This document shows positions 28,591-36,716 of a DNA stretch of 64,000 nucleotides, piece after piece. The position numbers were made by a program, and so were the translations under genes. The stretch's first letter is position 1, and each line of letters opens with the position of its first letter. The notes beneath the pieces are model-generated. The model ran no database searches, was not told the origin of the DNA, and was given only the letters and a program-made list of their open reading frames with translations. Source of the stretch: Adhaeribacter aerolatus (lineage in GTDB: Bacteria > Bacteroidota > Bacteroidia > Cytophagales > Hymenobacteraceae); NCBI RefSeq assembly GCF_007991635.1, contig NZ_BJYS01000014.1, positions 112,488-176,487 of the forward strand. Reading direction: 5' to 3'.

Positions 28591-28638
28591 GTGCCCAATC
28601 GGGCCTTGGGCCAACTGGGAAGGTATAATACTATTCTT
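28591..28638 (-). promoter_or_regulatory. Shared promoter-like block, copy C
   Basis: Plus-strand CCAACTGGGAAGGTAT (28611-28626) is followed by ATTCT at 28633. The same 16 bases, with ATTCT at the same 22-base offset, occur at 41221-41248 before the MBL-rhodanese gene. The block sits 64-111 bases upstream of the secreted-protein start. Confidence 0.45.
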
Positions 28639-28658
28639 AACCTGGTAAATTCTTTCTA

Positions 28659-29426
28659 CTAAAAACCTAACCGGTTCAGAATATGCTGGGTACAGGCCTG
28701 CACTTCTTCGATTATTTCTTCGGAAGTAAAATGTTCATCGTACTCGGTGGTCAGGATAGAAACGGCTAATGAAGCAAAAACACCGGTTTCCATGTTGCCG
28801 ATGGGCATTACAATATCGGTTACCCCCCTGGATAAATCGCTGGTGCCTAAATAAACGCCCTTTTGCTGCACCTCTTCCAGTTCCTGCAAAAATGCTTTCT
28901 GCTTACGGGCGGAGTAGCTCTTATATAATGGTATCCGGTTTAATATATTCAGCCGTTCTGTCTCTTCTAAAAAAGCCAGCAATACCCGTCCCGAAGCCGT
29001 TAGCAACAAAGGGAACAGGCTACCCTCTTCTATAGACAAGGCAATTGGGCTGGGGCTCTTCGCCTGAAAAATAACCATCAGTTGGTCGTTGTACAGCACG
29101 CCCAGGTGGCACGATTGCTTCAGTTTGGCGGCCAGATTATGCATGGGGTGCTGCGAGGCCCGTCGGATTTCGTCGACCGGTGAGTGGCGGTGCGATAAAT
29201 TATACAGCTTCAGCGAAAGCATATATTTGGCCGAGTGCTCTTCCCGCACCAGGTAACCCCGCTCTTCCAGGCAAACCAGCATCCGGTAAATCTCGTTCGG
29301 ATTTTTATTAATGCCGTTGGCAATTTCAGTTTGTGATAACGGCGTTGCTTTCTGCGACAAATATTCCAGAATGTCTAATCCTTTTTCCAGGGCCGGCGCC
29401 TGGTATTTACTGACTTTTTCTTCCAC
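28659..29426 (-). CDS. IclR-family transcriptional regulator
   Basis: 255 residues. The N-terminal winged helix spans about 8-70 (LEKGLDILEYLSQKATPLSQTEIANGINKNPNEIYRMLVCLEERGYL). The C-terminal IclR ligand domain contains SCHLGVLYNDQLMVIFQAKS, LLLTASGRVLLAFLEE and GVTDIVMPIGNMETGVFASLAVSIL. It is divergent from the CoA-transferase operon and is its probable regulator; the 460-bp gap between them contains GC-rich palindromes. Confidence 0.92.
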   Translation of the reverse strand: MEEKVSKYQAPALEKGLDILEYLSQKATPLSQTEIANGINKNPNEIYRMLVCLEERGYLVREEHSAKYMLSLKLYNLSHRHSPVDEIRRASQHPMHNLAAKLKQSCHLGVLYNDQLMVIFQAKSPSPIALSIEEGSLFPLLLTASGRVLLAFLEETERLNILNRIPLYKSYSARKQKAFLQELEEVQQKGVYLGTSDLSRGVTDIVMPIGNMETGVFASLAVSILTTEYDEHFTSEEIIEEVQACTQHILNRLGF

Positions 29427-29886
29427 GTGATTCTTTACTTTTTTAACTAAAAGCGCATAAATATAAATATCTATTTTCTTAGCTGGGCAGCTTACCGCAG
29501 TCCGGCTCCGGACAATTTAAAAATAAAATTCTGGTCTTTCTTTCTCCGGACCAAAATAGCACACTTTTTTCTTCAATGTTGAATCAATATTTTTTATTTA
29601 TGAATATTTAATTTATATTCGAATAAAATATTTGAGTTTATTGCTGGTATTACCAGATACAAAAATCAGATTTAATATTTTAAATATTTATTTACCAAGC
29701 CATTACAGCTTAACTAATCCTAAATTTTAGAGTAAACGGAATTAAATGATTCGCATCTGGTTTTATAAAAGTTAATTGTAAGGTTATAAAAAATAATAGC
29801 CGGCGATTTATTACAACCAAGAGGCTTTATTAAAAGATTACATCATACCAGAAACCAGCCGCAAGGTTTAAATTGTAAAGAAATTT
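29427..29886. other. Divergent control region, IclR / CoA-transferase genes
   Basis: 460 bp, mostly AT-rich and without an open reading frame. Two dyads stand out in an otherwise AT-rich context: the perfect palindrome GTCCGG-CT-CCGGAC (29500-29513), and TGGTC (29532-29536) facing GACCA (29549-29553). They lie within 130 bases of the IclR start, a usual place for an IclR operator. Confidence 0.5.
29500..29553. promoter_or_regulatory. Candidate IclR operator dyads
   Basis: GTCCGGCTCCGGAC is perfectly palindromic, and a looser TGGTC/GACCA dyad follows 19 bases later. The second dyad contains CCGGACC, sharing CCGGAC with the first. The position upstream of iclR suggests autoregulation and control of the divergent operon. 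Binding is inferred only. Confidence 0.4.
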
Positions 29887-31038
29887 GTGAGGCCATTAGA
29901 GAATCTTATCGTACTGGAGTTCTGCCAGTATATGGCAGGCCCTTCGGCTGGTCTAAGACTAGCTGACCTGGGCGCCCGGGTTATTAAAATTGAAAGGCCC
30001 GGTACCGGAGAAGGTGGCCGGAAAATAGCTATTAAAAATCTTTTTGCCGGCGACGACAGCATTGTTTTTCATACCATTAATCGCAATAAAGAATCTTACG
30101 AAGCCGACCTGAAAAACCCGGCGGACCTGGATAAAATAAAAAAGCTAATCGAGAAGGCCGATGTGCTGACGCATAACTTCCGGCCTGGCATTATGGAAAA
30201 AATAGGGCTGGGCTACGAAGAGGTAAAAAATATTAATCCGAGGCTGGTTTACGGGGTGGTTACAGGTTACGGTTCTAAAGGCCCCTGGGCGGCTAAACCT
30301 GGCCAGGATTTATTGGTACAATCCATGTCGGGCCTAACCTATTTATCCGGTGATAAAGCCGATGATCCTACCCCGTTTGGGATTGCGGTAGCGGATATTG
30401 TTTGTGGCGCTCATTTAACCCAAGGCATTTTAGCCGCCCTGGTTCGCCGGGGAAAAACCCAAACCGGTAGTCTGGTAGAGGTAAGCTTACTCGAATCGGT
30501 GCTGGATTTACAGTTTGAACTACTGACCACTTACCTGAACGACGGAAAAAAGGAACCCGTACGGGCTGCCCGCGGTAATGCCAATGCGTACCTGAGCGCC
30601 CCCTATGGCGTATACCAAACCCGCAACGGCTACCTGGCGCTGGCCATGGAAAACCTGGTGCGGCTGGGCATTATTCTGGACTGCGAAGCTTTAAAAGCTT
30701 TTCCGGATAGTGAAGGTTGGTTTACCCGCCGGGACGAGATTATGGCTATTCTGAACAACTTTCTGCAGGAAAAAGACACGGCTGCCTGGCTTTCTTTGCT
30801 GGAACCGGCCGATATCTGGTGCGCTGAGATTTTTAATTATCAGCAATTCCTGAACCACGACGGTTATAAAGTTTTGCAAATGGATCAGGAGGTAGTGCTG
30901 CAAAACAAAGAAAAACTGCGTACCACCCGTTGTCCCATCCGCATAGATGGCGGGAAACTTCTATCGGACAAACCCGGTCCACTCCTGGGCCAGCATACTT
31001 TACCCATTGATTTGGAATTTAACCTGGCAACAGCTTAG
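29887..31038 (+). CDS. CaiB/BaiF family III CoA-transferase, copy 1
   Basis: 383 residues starting at GTG (29887), because no ATG precedes the conserved opening [37 protein letters not shown]. Family features are [55 protein letters not shown] and the core helix SLLESVLDL. The residue aligned with the catalytic Asp of formyl-CoA transferase is Glu here (E203, codon 30493-30495). These enzymes move CoA between carboxylic acids. It is the first gene of the operon CoA-transferase 1 / CoA-transferase 2 / solute-binding fold, and is divergent from IclR. Confidence 0.9.
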   Translation: MRPLENLIVLEFCQYMAGPSAGLRLADLGARVIKIERPGTGEGGRKIAIKNLFAGDDSIVFHTINRNKESYEADLKNPADLDKIKKLIEKADVLTHNFRPGIMEKIGLGYEEVKNINPRLVYGVVTGYGSKGPWAAKPGQDLLVQSMSGLTYLSGDKADDPTPFGIAVADIVCGAHLTQGILAALVRRGKTQTGSLVEVSLLESVLDLQFELLTTYLNDGKKEPVRAARGNANAYLSAPYGVYQTRNGYLALAMENLVRLGIILDCEALKAFPDSEGWFTRRDEIMAILNNFLQEKDTAAWLSLLEPADIWCAEIFNYQQFLNHDGYKVLQMDQEVVLQNKEKLRTTRCPIRIDGGKLLSDKPGPLLGQHTLPIDLEFNLATA

Positions 31039-31132
31039 CCCTTGGCCAAATTAACCAGCTGCCGGCAAATGCCGGTAAAATGGTTTGTTTAAAACTAGTA
31101 GCGAATATTAAATCCCGCCATTCGGGTATTTT

Positions 31133-32296
31133 ATGATAAAACCTTTAGCAGATATTGTGGTAGTTGATTTCAGCCAGTTTCTATCGGGCCCCTCGGCCAG
31201 TTTGCGGCTGGCGGACCTGGGAGCGCGGGTGATTAAAGTTGAAAAACCACAAACCGGCGATATTTGCCGGCACTTATATGTTTCGGAAGCCATCATGAAT
31301 GGCGTTTCGTCTATTTTCCATGCCATTAACCGGAACAAAGAAAGCTTTGTAGCCGATTTAAAAGATGAGCTTGATCGGAAAGACATCCGGGAATTAATCC
31401 GGCATGCCGATGTGGTGATGCATAATTTCCGGCCCGGTGTAATGGAACGGTTGGGCTTCGATTATGAATCGGTACGGGAAATAAACCCAACGGTGGTTTA
31501 CGGCGAAATATCCGGGTACGGTTCGGATGGCCCTTGGAAAGACAAGCCCGGTCAGGATTTACTCGTGCAGGCTCTCTCGGGTTTAACCTGGCTGAGTGGC
31601 AACGGCAGCAAAGGCCCCGTACCGATGGGTATAGCCGTGGTAGATATTATGACGGGCGCGCATCTGGCCCAGGGCATTCTAGCCTGCCTGGTACGCAAAG
31701 GCATCTCCGGCCGGGGTGGTCTGGTGCAAGTAAGCATGCTCGAATCCATTATTGATTTTCAGTTCGAGACCATCACCACTTTTTACCGCGATGGCGGCCA
31801 ACCCACTGTTCGTTCCGATAAAAATAATGCCCACGCTTATTTGGGCGCGCCTTACGGAATTTATAAAACAAAAGATGGCTATATTGCCTTGGCCATGGCT
31901 TCGGTGCCCCAGTTAGGTTCCTTGCTGGGCTGCGCCGGTTTAATAAATTATCAGAATATTGATAGTTGGTTTACCCGGCGCGATGAAATAAAAGATATGC
32001 TGGCTGATCATCTTCTAAAAGAAAATACAGCCCATTGGCTGCAGATTCTGGAACCGGCCGATATCTGGTGCGCCGACGTGCTCACCTGGGACCGGTTGAT
32101 GGACCACGAAGGCTTTAAAGTATTAGATATGATTCAGGAGGTTCGGATGGAAGACGGCTATCGGTACAAAACCACCCGTTGCCCCATTACCATAGACGGG
32201 AAGCGTCTGGTATCGCCGTTAGGTGCACCTAAGCTGGGCGAACATACCGAATCTATTCTGGAAGAAATATTAGCAAAACATACGGTGCCGAAATAA
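31133..32296 (+). CDS. CaiB/BaiF family III CoA-transferase, copy 2
   Basis: 387 residues, similar to the preceding gene along its whole length ([88 protein letters not shown]). Both share the unusual C-terminal block [10 protein letters not shown](V/I). Again the nucleophile position is Glu (E204, codon 31742-31744). A tandem duplication giving either a two-subunit enzyme or two specificities is likely. Its stop is two bases before the start of the solute-binding gene, indicating translational coupling. Confidence 0.9.
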   Translation: MIKPLADIVVVDFSQFLSGPSASLRLADLGARVIKVEKPQTGDICRHLYVSEAIMNGVSSIFHAINRNKESFVADLKDELDRKDIRELIRHADVVMHNFRPGVMERLGFDYESVREINPTVVYGEISGYGSDGPWKDKPGQDLLVQALSGLTWLSGNGSKGPVPMGIAVVDIMTGAHLAQGILACLVRKGISGRGGLVQVSMLESIIDFQFETITTFYRDGGQPTVRSDKNNAHAYLGAPYGIYKTKDGYIALAMASVPQLGSLLGCAGLINYQNIDSWFTRRDEIKDMLADHLLKENTAHWLQILEPADIWCADVLTWDRLMDHEGFKVLDMIQEVRMEDGYRYKTTRCPITIDGKRLVSPLGAPKLGEHTESILEEILAKHTVPK

Positions 32297-32298
32297 AC

Positions 32299-33561
32299 AT
32301 GCCGGAGGAAAATAGTATTATCAGGTTTGCGGTCCGGGCTTTTGGGCCTTTCGAAACGGCCTTAGCTAAAATCTGGGCGGCTTACCAGGAACAAACCGGT
32401 TGTACCTACCAGATGGAAATGGTGCCGTTGCAGTTACACGATTTGCACGGAGAAATTCTGGTAAAAGCCGGCTTGAAAAATGGAAACTGGGACCTGGCCC
32501 ACATCAACACCGATTGGATTACGGAAGCCTACGAAACCGGCGCCCTGCTCGATTTAGCTCCTTTCCTGCAAAAGAGCCCGCCCGAAGATTATTCGCAAGG
32601 CTGGACTGACTCCTTGCTGGCTATGCAAACTTTTGGTTCGGCGGTGGTAGGCCTGCCTTTTCACGATGGGCCCGAGTGCTTAATATACCGCAAAGATTTA
32701 TTCTCCGACCCAGCCGAACAAACCGCCTTCCGGGAATTACACGGTATGGAACTGGCACCTCCGACTACCTGGGAAGAATTCCGGCATATAGCCCGCTTTT
32801 TTCAACGGCCCGAACAAAACCTCTATGGCTCGGTCTTCGCCGCTTTCCCCGATGGACATAACACCGTTTTTGATTTTAGTCTGCAATTATGGTCGCGCGG
32901 CGGCACTTTAACCGATGCGGATGGGAGTATAAATATACAAACCCCAGCCGCGCAGGAAGGGCTGGAGTTTTACCGAGAAATACTAAGAGACCAATGGGCG
33001 GTACATCCAAATTGTGCCGATTACGATTCGGTGCAGGCTGGAATGGCTTTTGCCCGCGGCGAAGTGGCGATGATGGTAAACTGGTTCGGGTTTGCCTCTT
33101 ATTGCGAAGTAGCTGTGAAATCGAAAGTGAAAGGCCAGGTCCAAATTGCACCGGTTCCCCAAGGGCCAAATGGGCAAGCTGTGTCCTTGAATGTTTACTG
33201 GCTTTATGCCATTGGCTCCGGCAGCAAACACCAGGCTGTCATTTACGATTTCCTTAAATTTGCCTTAAATAAACAAAACGATAAACTATTAACCATGGAG
33301 GGCGGAATTGGCTGCCGTAAATCGACGTGGCAAGACCCCGAAGTTAATGGGCTTATACCCTATTATCACAAACTCGAAGGGTTACACCAACTCGCCCGGG
33401 AATTACCCCGCCGCTCCGATTGGGCCCAAATTGCCACCATCCTGGACGAAGTAGTTTTACAGGTAATGAATTCGGATACGGAAGTAGAACAACTGCTACA
33501 AGAGGGCCAGAAGAAAATAAATGAACTTGTAACCAAGTCATATTCTGGAATAGAAAACTGA
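32299..33561 (+). CDS. Solute-binding-protein fold, cytoplasmic (no signal peptide), copy 2
   Basis: 420 residues with the family 1 sugar-binding architecture: AKIWAAYQEQTGCTYQMEMVP, NWDLAHINTDWITEAYETGALLDLAPFL, PTTWEEFRHIARFFQ, FARGEVAMMVNWFGFASYCE and a C-terminal VEQLLQEGQKKINEL. It starts MPEENSIIRFAVRAFGPFE, with no signal peptide or lipobox, so it is predicted to be cytoplasmic. It is coupled by a two-base gap to the CoA-transferase gene, so it most likely serves that pathway and not an ABC importer. It is distantly related to the protein at 20555. Confidence 0.82.
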   Translation: MPEENSIIRFAVRAFGPFETALAKIWAAYQEQTGCTYQMEMVPLQLHDLHGEILVKAGLKNGNWDLAHINTDWITEAYETGALLDLAPFLQKSPPEDYSQGWTDSLLAMQTFGSAVVGLPFHDGPECLIYRKDLFSDPAEQTAFRELHGMELAPPTTWEEFRHIARFFQRPEQNLYGSVFAAFPDGHNTVFDFSLQLWSRGGTLTDADGSINIQTPAAQEGLEFYREILRDQWAVHPNCADYDSVQAGMAFARGEVAMMVNWFGFASYCEVAVKSKVKGQVQIAPVPQGPNGQAVSLNVYWLYAIGSGSKHQAVIYDFLKFALNKQNDKLLTMEGGIGCRKSTWQDPEVNGLIPYYHKLEGLHQLARELPRRSDWAQIATILDEVVLQVMNSDTEVEQLLQEGQKKINELVTKSYSGIEN

Positions 33562-33623
33562 ATAGGAGCTAAACGAGATACCGACTCAGGTTAATTATTG
33601 CATGAGAACCAACTTACCTTTTT

Positions 33624-33651
33624 GTCCCCCTTTAGAGGGGGTTGGGGGAGG
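33624..33651. repeat. Dispersed palindromic repeat, copy R3
   Basis: The 28-bp sequence begins GTCCCCCTTTAGAGGGGG. It is the reverse complement of R2 with a single mismatch. The hairpin stem is CCCCCT/AGGGGG. Confidence 0.75.
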
Positions 33652-33741
33652 ATTAGGTGACTTAAAACATATATAGGACGATTTTTATTTACTGTCTATC
33701 AATTTTGAACAAGCTTTTTGGGAGTTCCAGCAACATTGGCT

Positions 33742-33768
33742 CTCACCCTACCCACCCTAAAGAGGGAC
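33742..33768. repeat. Degenerate palindromic repeat, copy R4
   Basis: CTCACCCTACCCACCCTAAA followed by GAGGGAC, in the same orientation as R1/R2 but with several changes. It is inverted relative to R3, 90 bp away. Confidence 0.55.
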
Positions 33769-33865
33769 TTTACAATATATTAGAACAGCAAAGAGTTGCT
33801 ATTGAATATTTTTACTAATTGAGTTTTAACTAAAATTTATCTCCCGAAAATCCTTAACCGGTTTT

Positions 33866-34327
33866 ATGCATTTTAAATCACAGTTCTACGAAGATTATAC
33901 TTTAGGCCATACCCGTGAAACGCTGGGCCGCACCATCACCGAAACGGATTTTGTCATTCATGCGGGCCAGACCGGCGATTTTTTTCCGCACCACATGGAT
34001 GCCGAATGGTGCAAAGACCAGCCTTTTAAACAACGAATCGCTCACGGTACGCTTATTTTTAGCGTTGCCATCGGGCAGACTGCTTCCGAAATAAACCCCG
34101 AGGCTTTCTCCAAAGGCTATGACCGGCTCCGGTTTATCAAACCTGTTTTTATTGGCGATACCATCCGCTCCAAAGTTACCATTTCAGAAAAGTCGGACGA
34201 TAAAAAACCGGAGTTCGGGAAAGTAGTAGAACACGTGGAGGTTTTTAACCAGCGCGGCGAAATTGTGCTGGCCTGCGATCACCTGCTGCTGGCCAAAAAG
34301 AAAACCCCGGTTTTGAGCGAGCTTTAA
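33866..34327 (+). CDS. MaoC-family (R)-specific hydratase
   Basis: 153 residues of a single hot-dog fold. [23 protein letters not shown] is the start, [14 protein letters not shown] holds the catalytic Asp38 and His43, and [14 protein letters not shown] the typical second motif. It has the length of single-domain MaoC dehydratases. These hydrate 2-enoyl-CoA or related CoA thioesters. With two family III CoA-transferases upstream, it would act on the CoA ester of an unsaturated or hydroxy acid. Confidence 0.88.
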   Translation: MHFKSQFYEDYTLGHTRETLGRTITETDFVIHAGQTGDFFPHHMDAEWCKDQPFKQRIAHGTLIFSVAIGQTASEINPEAFSKGYDRLRFIKPVFIGDTIRSKVTISEKSDDKKPEFGKVVEHVEVFNQRGEIVLACDHLLLAKKKTPVLSEL

Positions 34328-34394
34328 ATATTTAGGTTGCCAAAATCAACCATTACTACGACTTTTACCAACTAAAGTACTACAACTCCACCAC

Positions 34395-35453
34395 ATGATT
34401 ACCCCCAACCCTTTAATCGGGACGGGACTGCACGCCTTGGGCGGCATCTCCGCCTCTACCTGTTACCTACCTTATCATCAAACCAAAAACTGGTCGTGGG
34501 TACCGTTTTGGCTGGTGCAAGCTTTTTTCGCCTGGATTCTGGTTCCTTTAATTTTGGGAATTGCTACAGTACCCCAGTTCTTCTCGGTTTTACAGGATTC
34601 GCCTCCGGATGTGGTGCTCCAGGCTTTCTTGTTGGGCGCGCTTTATGGCTTTGGTGGCATGTCTTTTGGCTTTGCCATCCGCAATATTGGCTATTCGTTA
34701 ACATTTACTATATCTATAGGCTTATCGGCGTTGTTGGGTACGTTGGTTCCGTTGCTGTTGAAAGGTGGCCTGGTTGAATATTTCACCAGACCGGGCGGCG
34801 ATTATATTTTAACGGGCATGGTGCTATCGCTGTTGGGGGTGTTTTTCTGCGGCTGGGCCGGCTTTAAAAAAGAAAAGAATTTAGCCGGTTCTTCCGGCTT
34901 CAACATGCGCAAAGGGTTACTTCTGACCTTGATTGCCGGCGTTTTATCCGCCGTATTTAATATTTCGCTGGAAGTAGGCCAACCCATTGCAGATTTAGCA
35001 GCCGAACGCGGAGCCGGTCATTTTGAAGGCAACGCTAAACTCATTGTTTCTACGGCCGGTTGTTTTCTGGTAAACCTGGTGTGGTTTGTAATATTGGGCA
35101 TTAAAGACAACAGCTTACAGGAGTTTACTTTTAAAACCGGCCTCACGGGCAAAGATTTAGCCCGCAATTTTATGTGGGCCGGACTAGCGGGTTCTATGTG
35201 GTGCTTTCAGTTTTTTTTCTACGGCTTGGGCCACGTTAAAATGGGCAATTTCCAGTTTGCTTCCTGGGTCATCCACATGTCGATGCTGATATTTTTCAGT
35301 TACATGGTGGGGGTAATCATGAAAGAATGGAATAACGTTTCGCGCGGCACCTACATTACTTTACTTTTTGCCTTGCTGCTTTTGCTGTGTTCTTTTGTTA
35401 TTATGACTTACGGTAGTGTGGTTGGTGAAGCTGCTATGAGTGCGGGGCATTAA
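34395..35453 (+). CDS. RhaT-like L-rhamnose/proton symporter
   Basis: 352 residues with about ten membrane helices. The N-terminus (GTGLHALGGISASTCYLPYHQTKNWSWVPFWLVQAFFAWILVPLI) and AFLLGALYGFGGMSFGFAIRNIGYSLTF match the RhaT family in order and spacing. The protein ends FVIMTYGSVVGEAAMSAGH. Rhamnose is abundant in rhamnogalacturonans, fitting the pectin locus in this window, but no rhamnose isomerase or kinase is nearby, so another 6-deoxy sugar or acid is possible. A decayed copy of its 3' end occurs at 43842. Confidence 0.85.
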   Translation: MITPNPLIGTGLHALGGISASTCYLPYHQTKNWSWVPFWLVQAFFAWILVPLILGIATVPQFFSVLQDSPPDVVLQAFLLGALYGFGGMSFGFAIRNIGYSLTFTISIGLSALLGTLVPLLLKGGLVEYFTRPGGDYILTGMVLSLLGVFFCGWAGFKKEKNLAGSSGFNMRKGLLLTLIAGVLSAVFNISLEVGQPIADLAAERGAGHFEGNAKLIVSTAGCFLVNLVWFVILGIKDNSLQEFTFKTGLTGKDLARNFMWAGLAGSMWCFQFFFYGLGHVKMGNFQFASWVIHMSMLIFFSYMVGVIMKEWNNVSRGTYITLLFALLLLLCSFVIMTYGSVVGEAAMSAGH

Positions 35454-35643
35454 ATTTCGCTTCTATGTAGTTGGTATTTTAAAAACAATGGGGATTAAAG
35501 TGTTTTAATATTATTAGCAGAATTTAGGCTTTTATCATCCTCGGCTTGAACACCTCATATAGACCATTAAGGAAAGCAGGTGCAAATGCTGGTACTACCG
35601 CTGTCTCTATAATATCTTTTCATTCAGAAGGCTGTTATGGAGT

Positions 35644-35702
35644 GCTCTCCCGATATTCCATTTTATTAATTAACGATTAAATAAAAGCAATATCGGGAGA
35701 GC
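35644..35702. terminator. Long bidirectional hairpin between convergent genes
   Basis: GCTCTCCCGATATT (35644-35657) and AATATCGGGAGAGC (35689-35702) form a perfect 14-bp stem, with a further inner TTTTATT/AATAAAA pairing. It lies between the 3' ends of rhaT and the lipoprotein gene and would stop transcription in both directions. Confidence 0.8.
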
Positions 35703-35742
35703 CTTTTAGAGTTATTCTTGAGTTATCTTGAATAAACTGTAG

Positions 35743-36597
35743 TTAAACAACATTTATAACAAACGAAGATGTATGAACTTTTCCTTCATGCTTAAATTGC
35801 ATGAATACCTTGTACTTTCCTTTTTTAGGAAAGTTGGTATGTAGTAGGATATCAGGTCCACTGGTTTCTGATTCCATGGGATGAACGTGCACAAATTCGT
35901 CTGCATTCTCACTAACAATAACCACATGCGCTAGTGCTCCAAGATAATCATCAAGGTCAGTCACTGGTTTTCCATTTTTGTAAACAGATGCTTTCAGTTC
36001 AATGGATGCGTTTGCTTTAACTGGCTGCTCAGCTGACAAGATAGCTTTATAGCCACTGCTTTCCCAGGTCAAATTCTCCTCACCTAATTTTCTAGCAGGG
36101 GCTTCTTCCCCACTAACTTTAATTTCTTGTTTACCTAATTGATGTCCGGAACCGGAAGGGGTATAATCCTGAAACAAGATGTATTCTCCTCCGGTTGGAA
36201 AAGTGTGTTCCCATACATAACTACCATCTGCTACAATATCCGGATGTTCGTGGGCAAAATAGGAAAGGTCTTTGCTCATAATAAACAAATGGACTTTCAT
36301 TTCATGTACCAGGTCAAGTGTTACAACAGAGCTACTGTTTCCAACTTCTTCTGGTCTGAAATAGAGCTTGGCTGGTTTCACGGCCTCCATGTTAGATGGC
36401 TCAGATTTAAACGTTATATCATATTTTTTCTCAGTACCAGTATGAGAATGGTTATGGTTATGCCCTTTCATATTTTCTATATTTTTTTGTTCCGAATAAT
36501 GATTCGTTTGTTCTTTATTTTCACAGGCGGTAAATAATACCAAACAGGAGAATACAGCAGCAGTTATCTTAACTGCACTAATAGCAATTCGTTGCAT
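35743..36597 (-). CDS. His-rich lipoprotein, probably metal-related
   Basis: 284 residues with a lipobox VLFTAC (about Cys25). A His-rich stretch MKGHNHNHSHTGTEK follows at about 43-57. The rest holds two beta-sandwich-like units with matching HEH/HVH elements (LSYFAHEHPDIV and DEFVHVHPMES) preceded by VHEMKVHLFIM and LGALAHVVIV. The two halves look like an internal duplication. It belongs to envelope proteins found with metal or drug efflux genes; metal binding is inferred from the histidines. It is followed on the same strand by a DHA2 exporter gene upstream. Confidence 0.65.
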   Translation of the reverse strand: MQRIAISAVKITAAVFSCLVLFTACENKEQTNHYSEQKNIENMKGHNHNHSHTGTEKKYDITFKSEPSNMEAVKPAKLYFRPEEVGNSSSVVTLDLVHEMKVHLFIMSKDLSYFAHEHPDIVADGSYVWEHTFPTGGEYILFQDYTPSGSGHQLGKQEIKVSGEEAPARKLGEENLTWESSGYKAILSAEQPVKANASIELKASVYKNGKPVTDLDDYLGALAHVVIVSENADEFVHVHPMESETSGPDILLHTNFPKKGKYKVFMQFKHEGKVHTSSFVINVV

Positions 36598-36716
36598 AGG
36601 TAAAAATTAAATGATGTTTATTTAAGGGTGTGTGCTAAGCAGGCAATAAAGCGCCGGTTACTATAATTTTATTTTTTAATCTGCCCTGCTTATCAATCCC
36701 ATCTTTCTAACCAGCA

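Larger units (their letters stand above)
33562..33865. other. Intergenic region with an inverted repeat pair (R3/R4)
   Basis: 304 bp between the solute-binding gene and the MaoC gene. The two repeats R3 and R4 face each other as an inverted pair with GTCCC and GGGAC outer ends, about 145 bp overall. No open reading frame is visible. MaoC therefore probably has its own promoter. Confidence 0.6.

Noticed and set aside
20555..33561. An ordinary ABC sugar importer around the solute-binding proteins
   Set aside because: There is no permease or ATPase gene in the window and both binding proteins lack a signal peptide.
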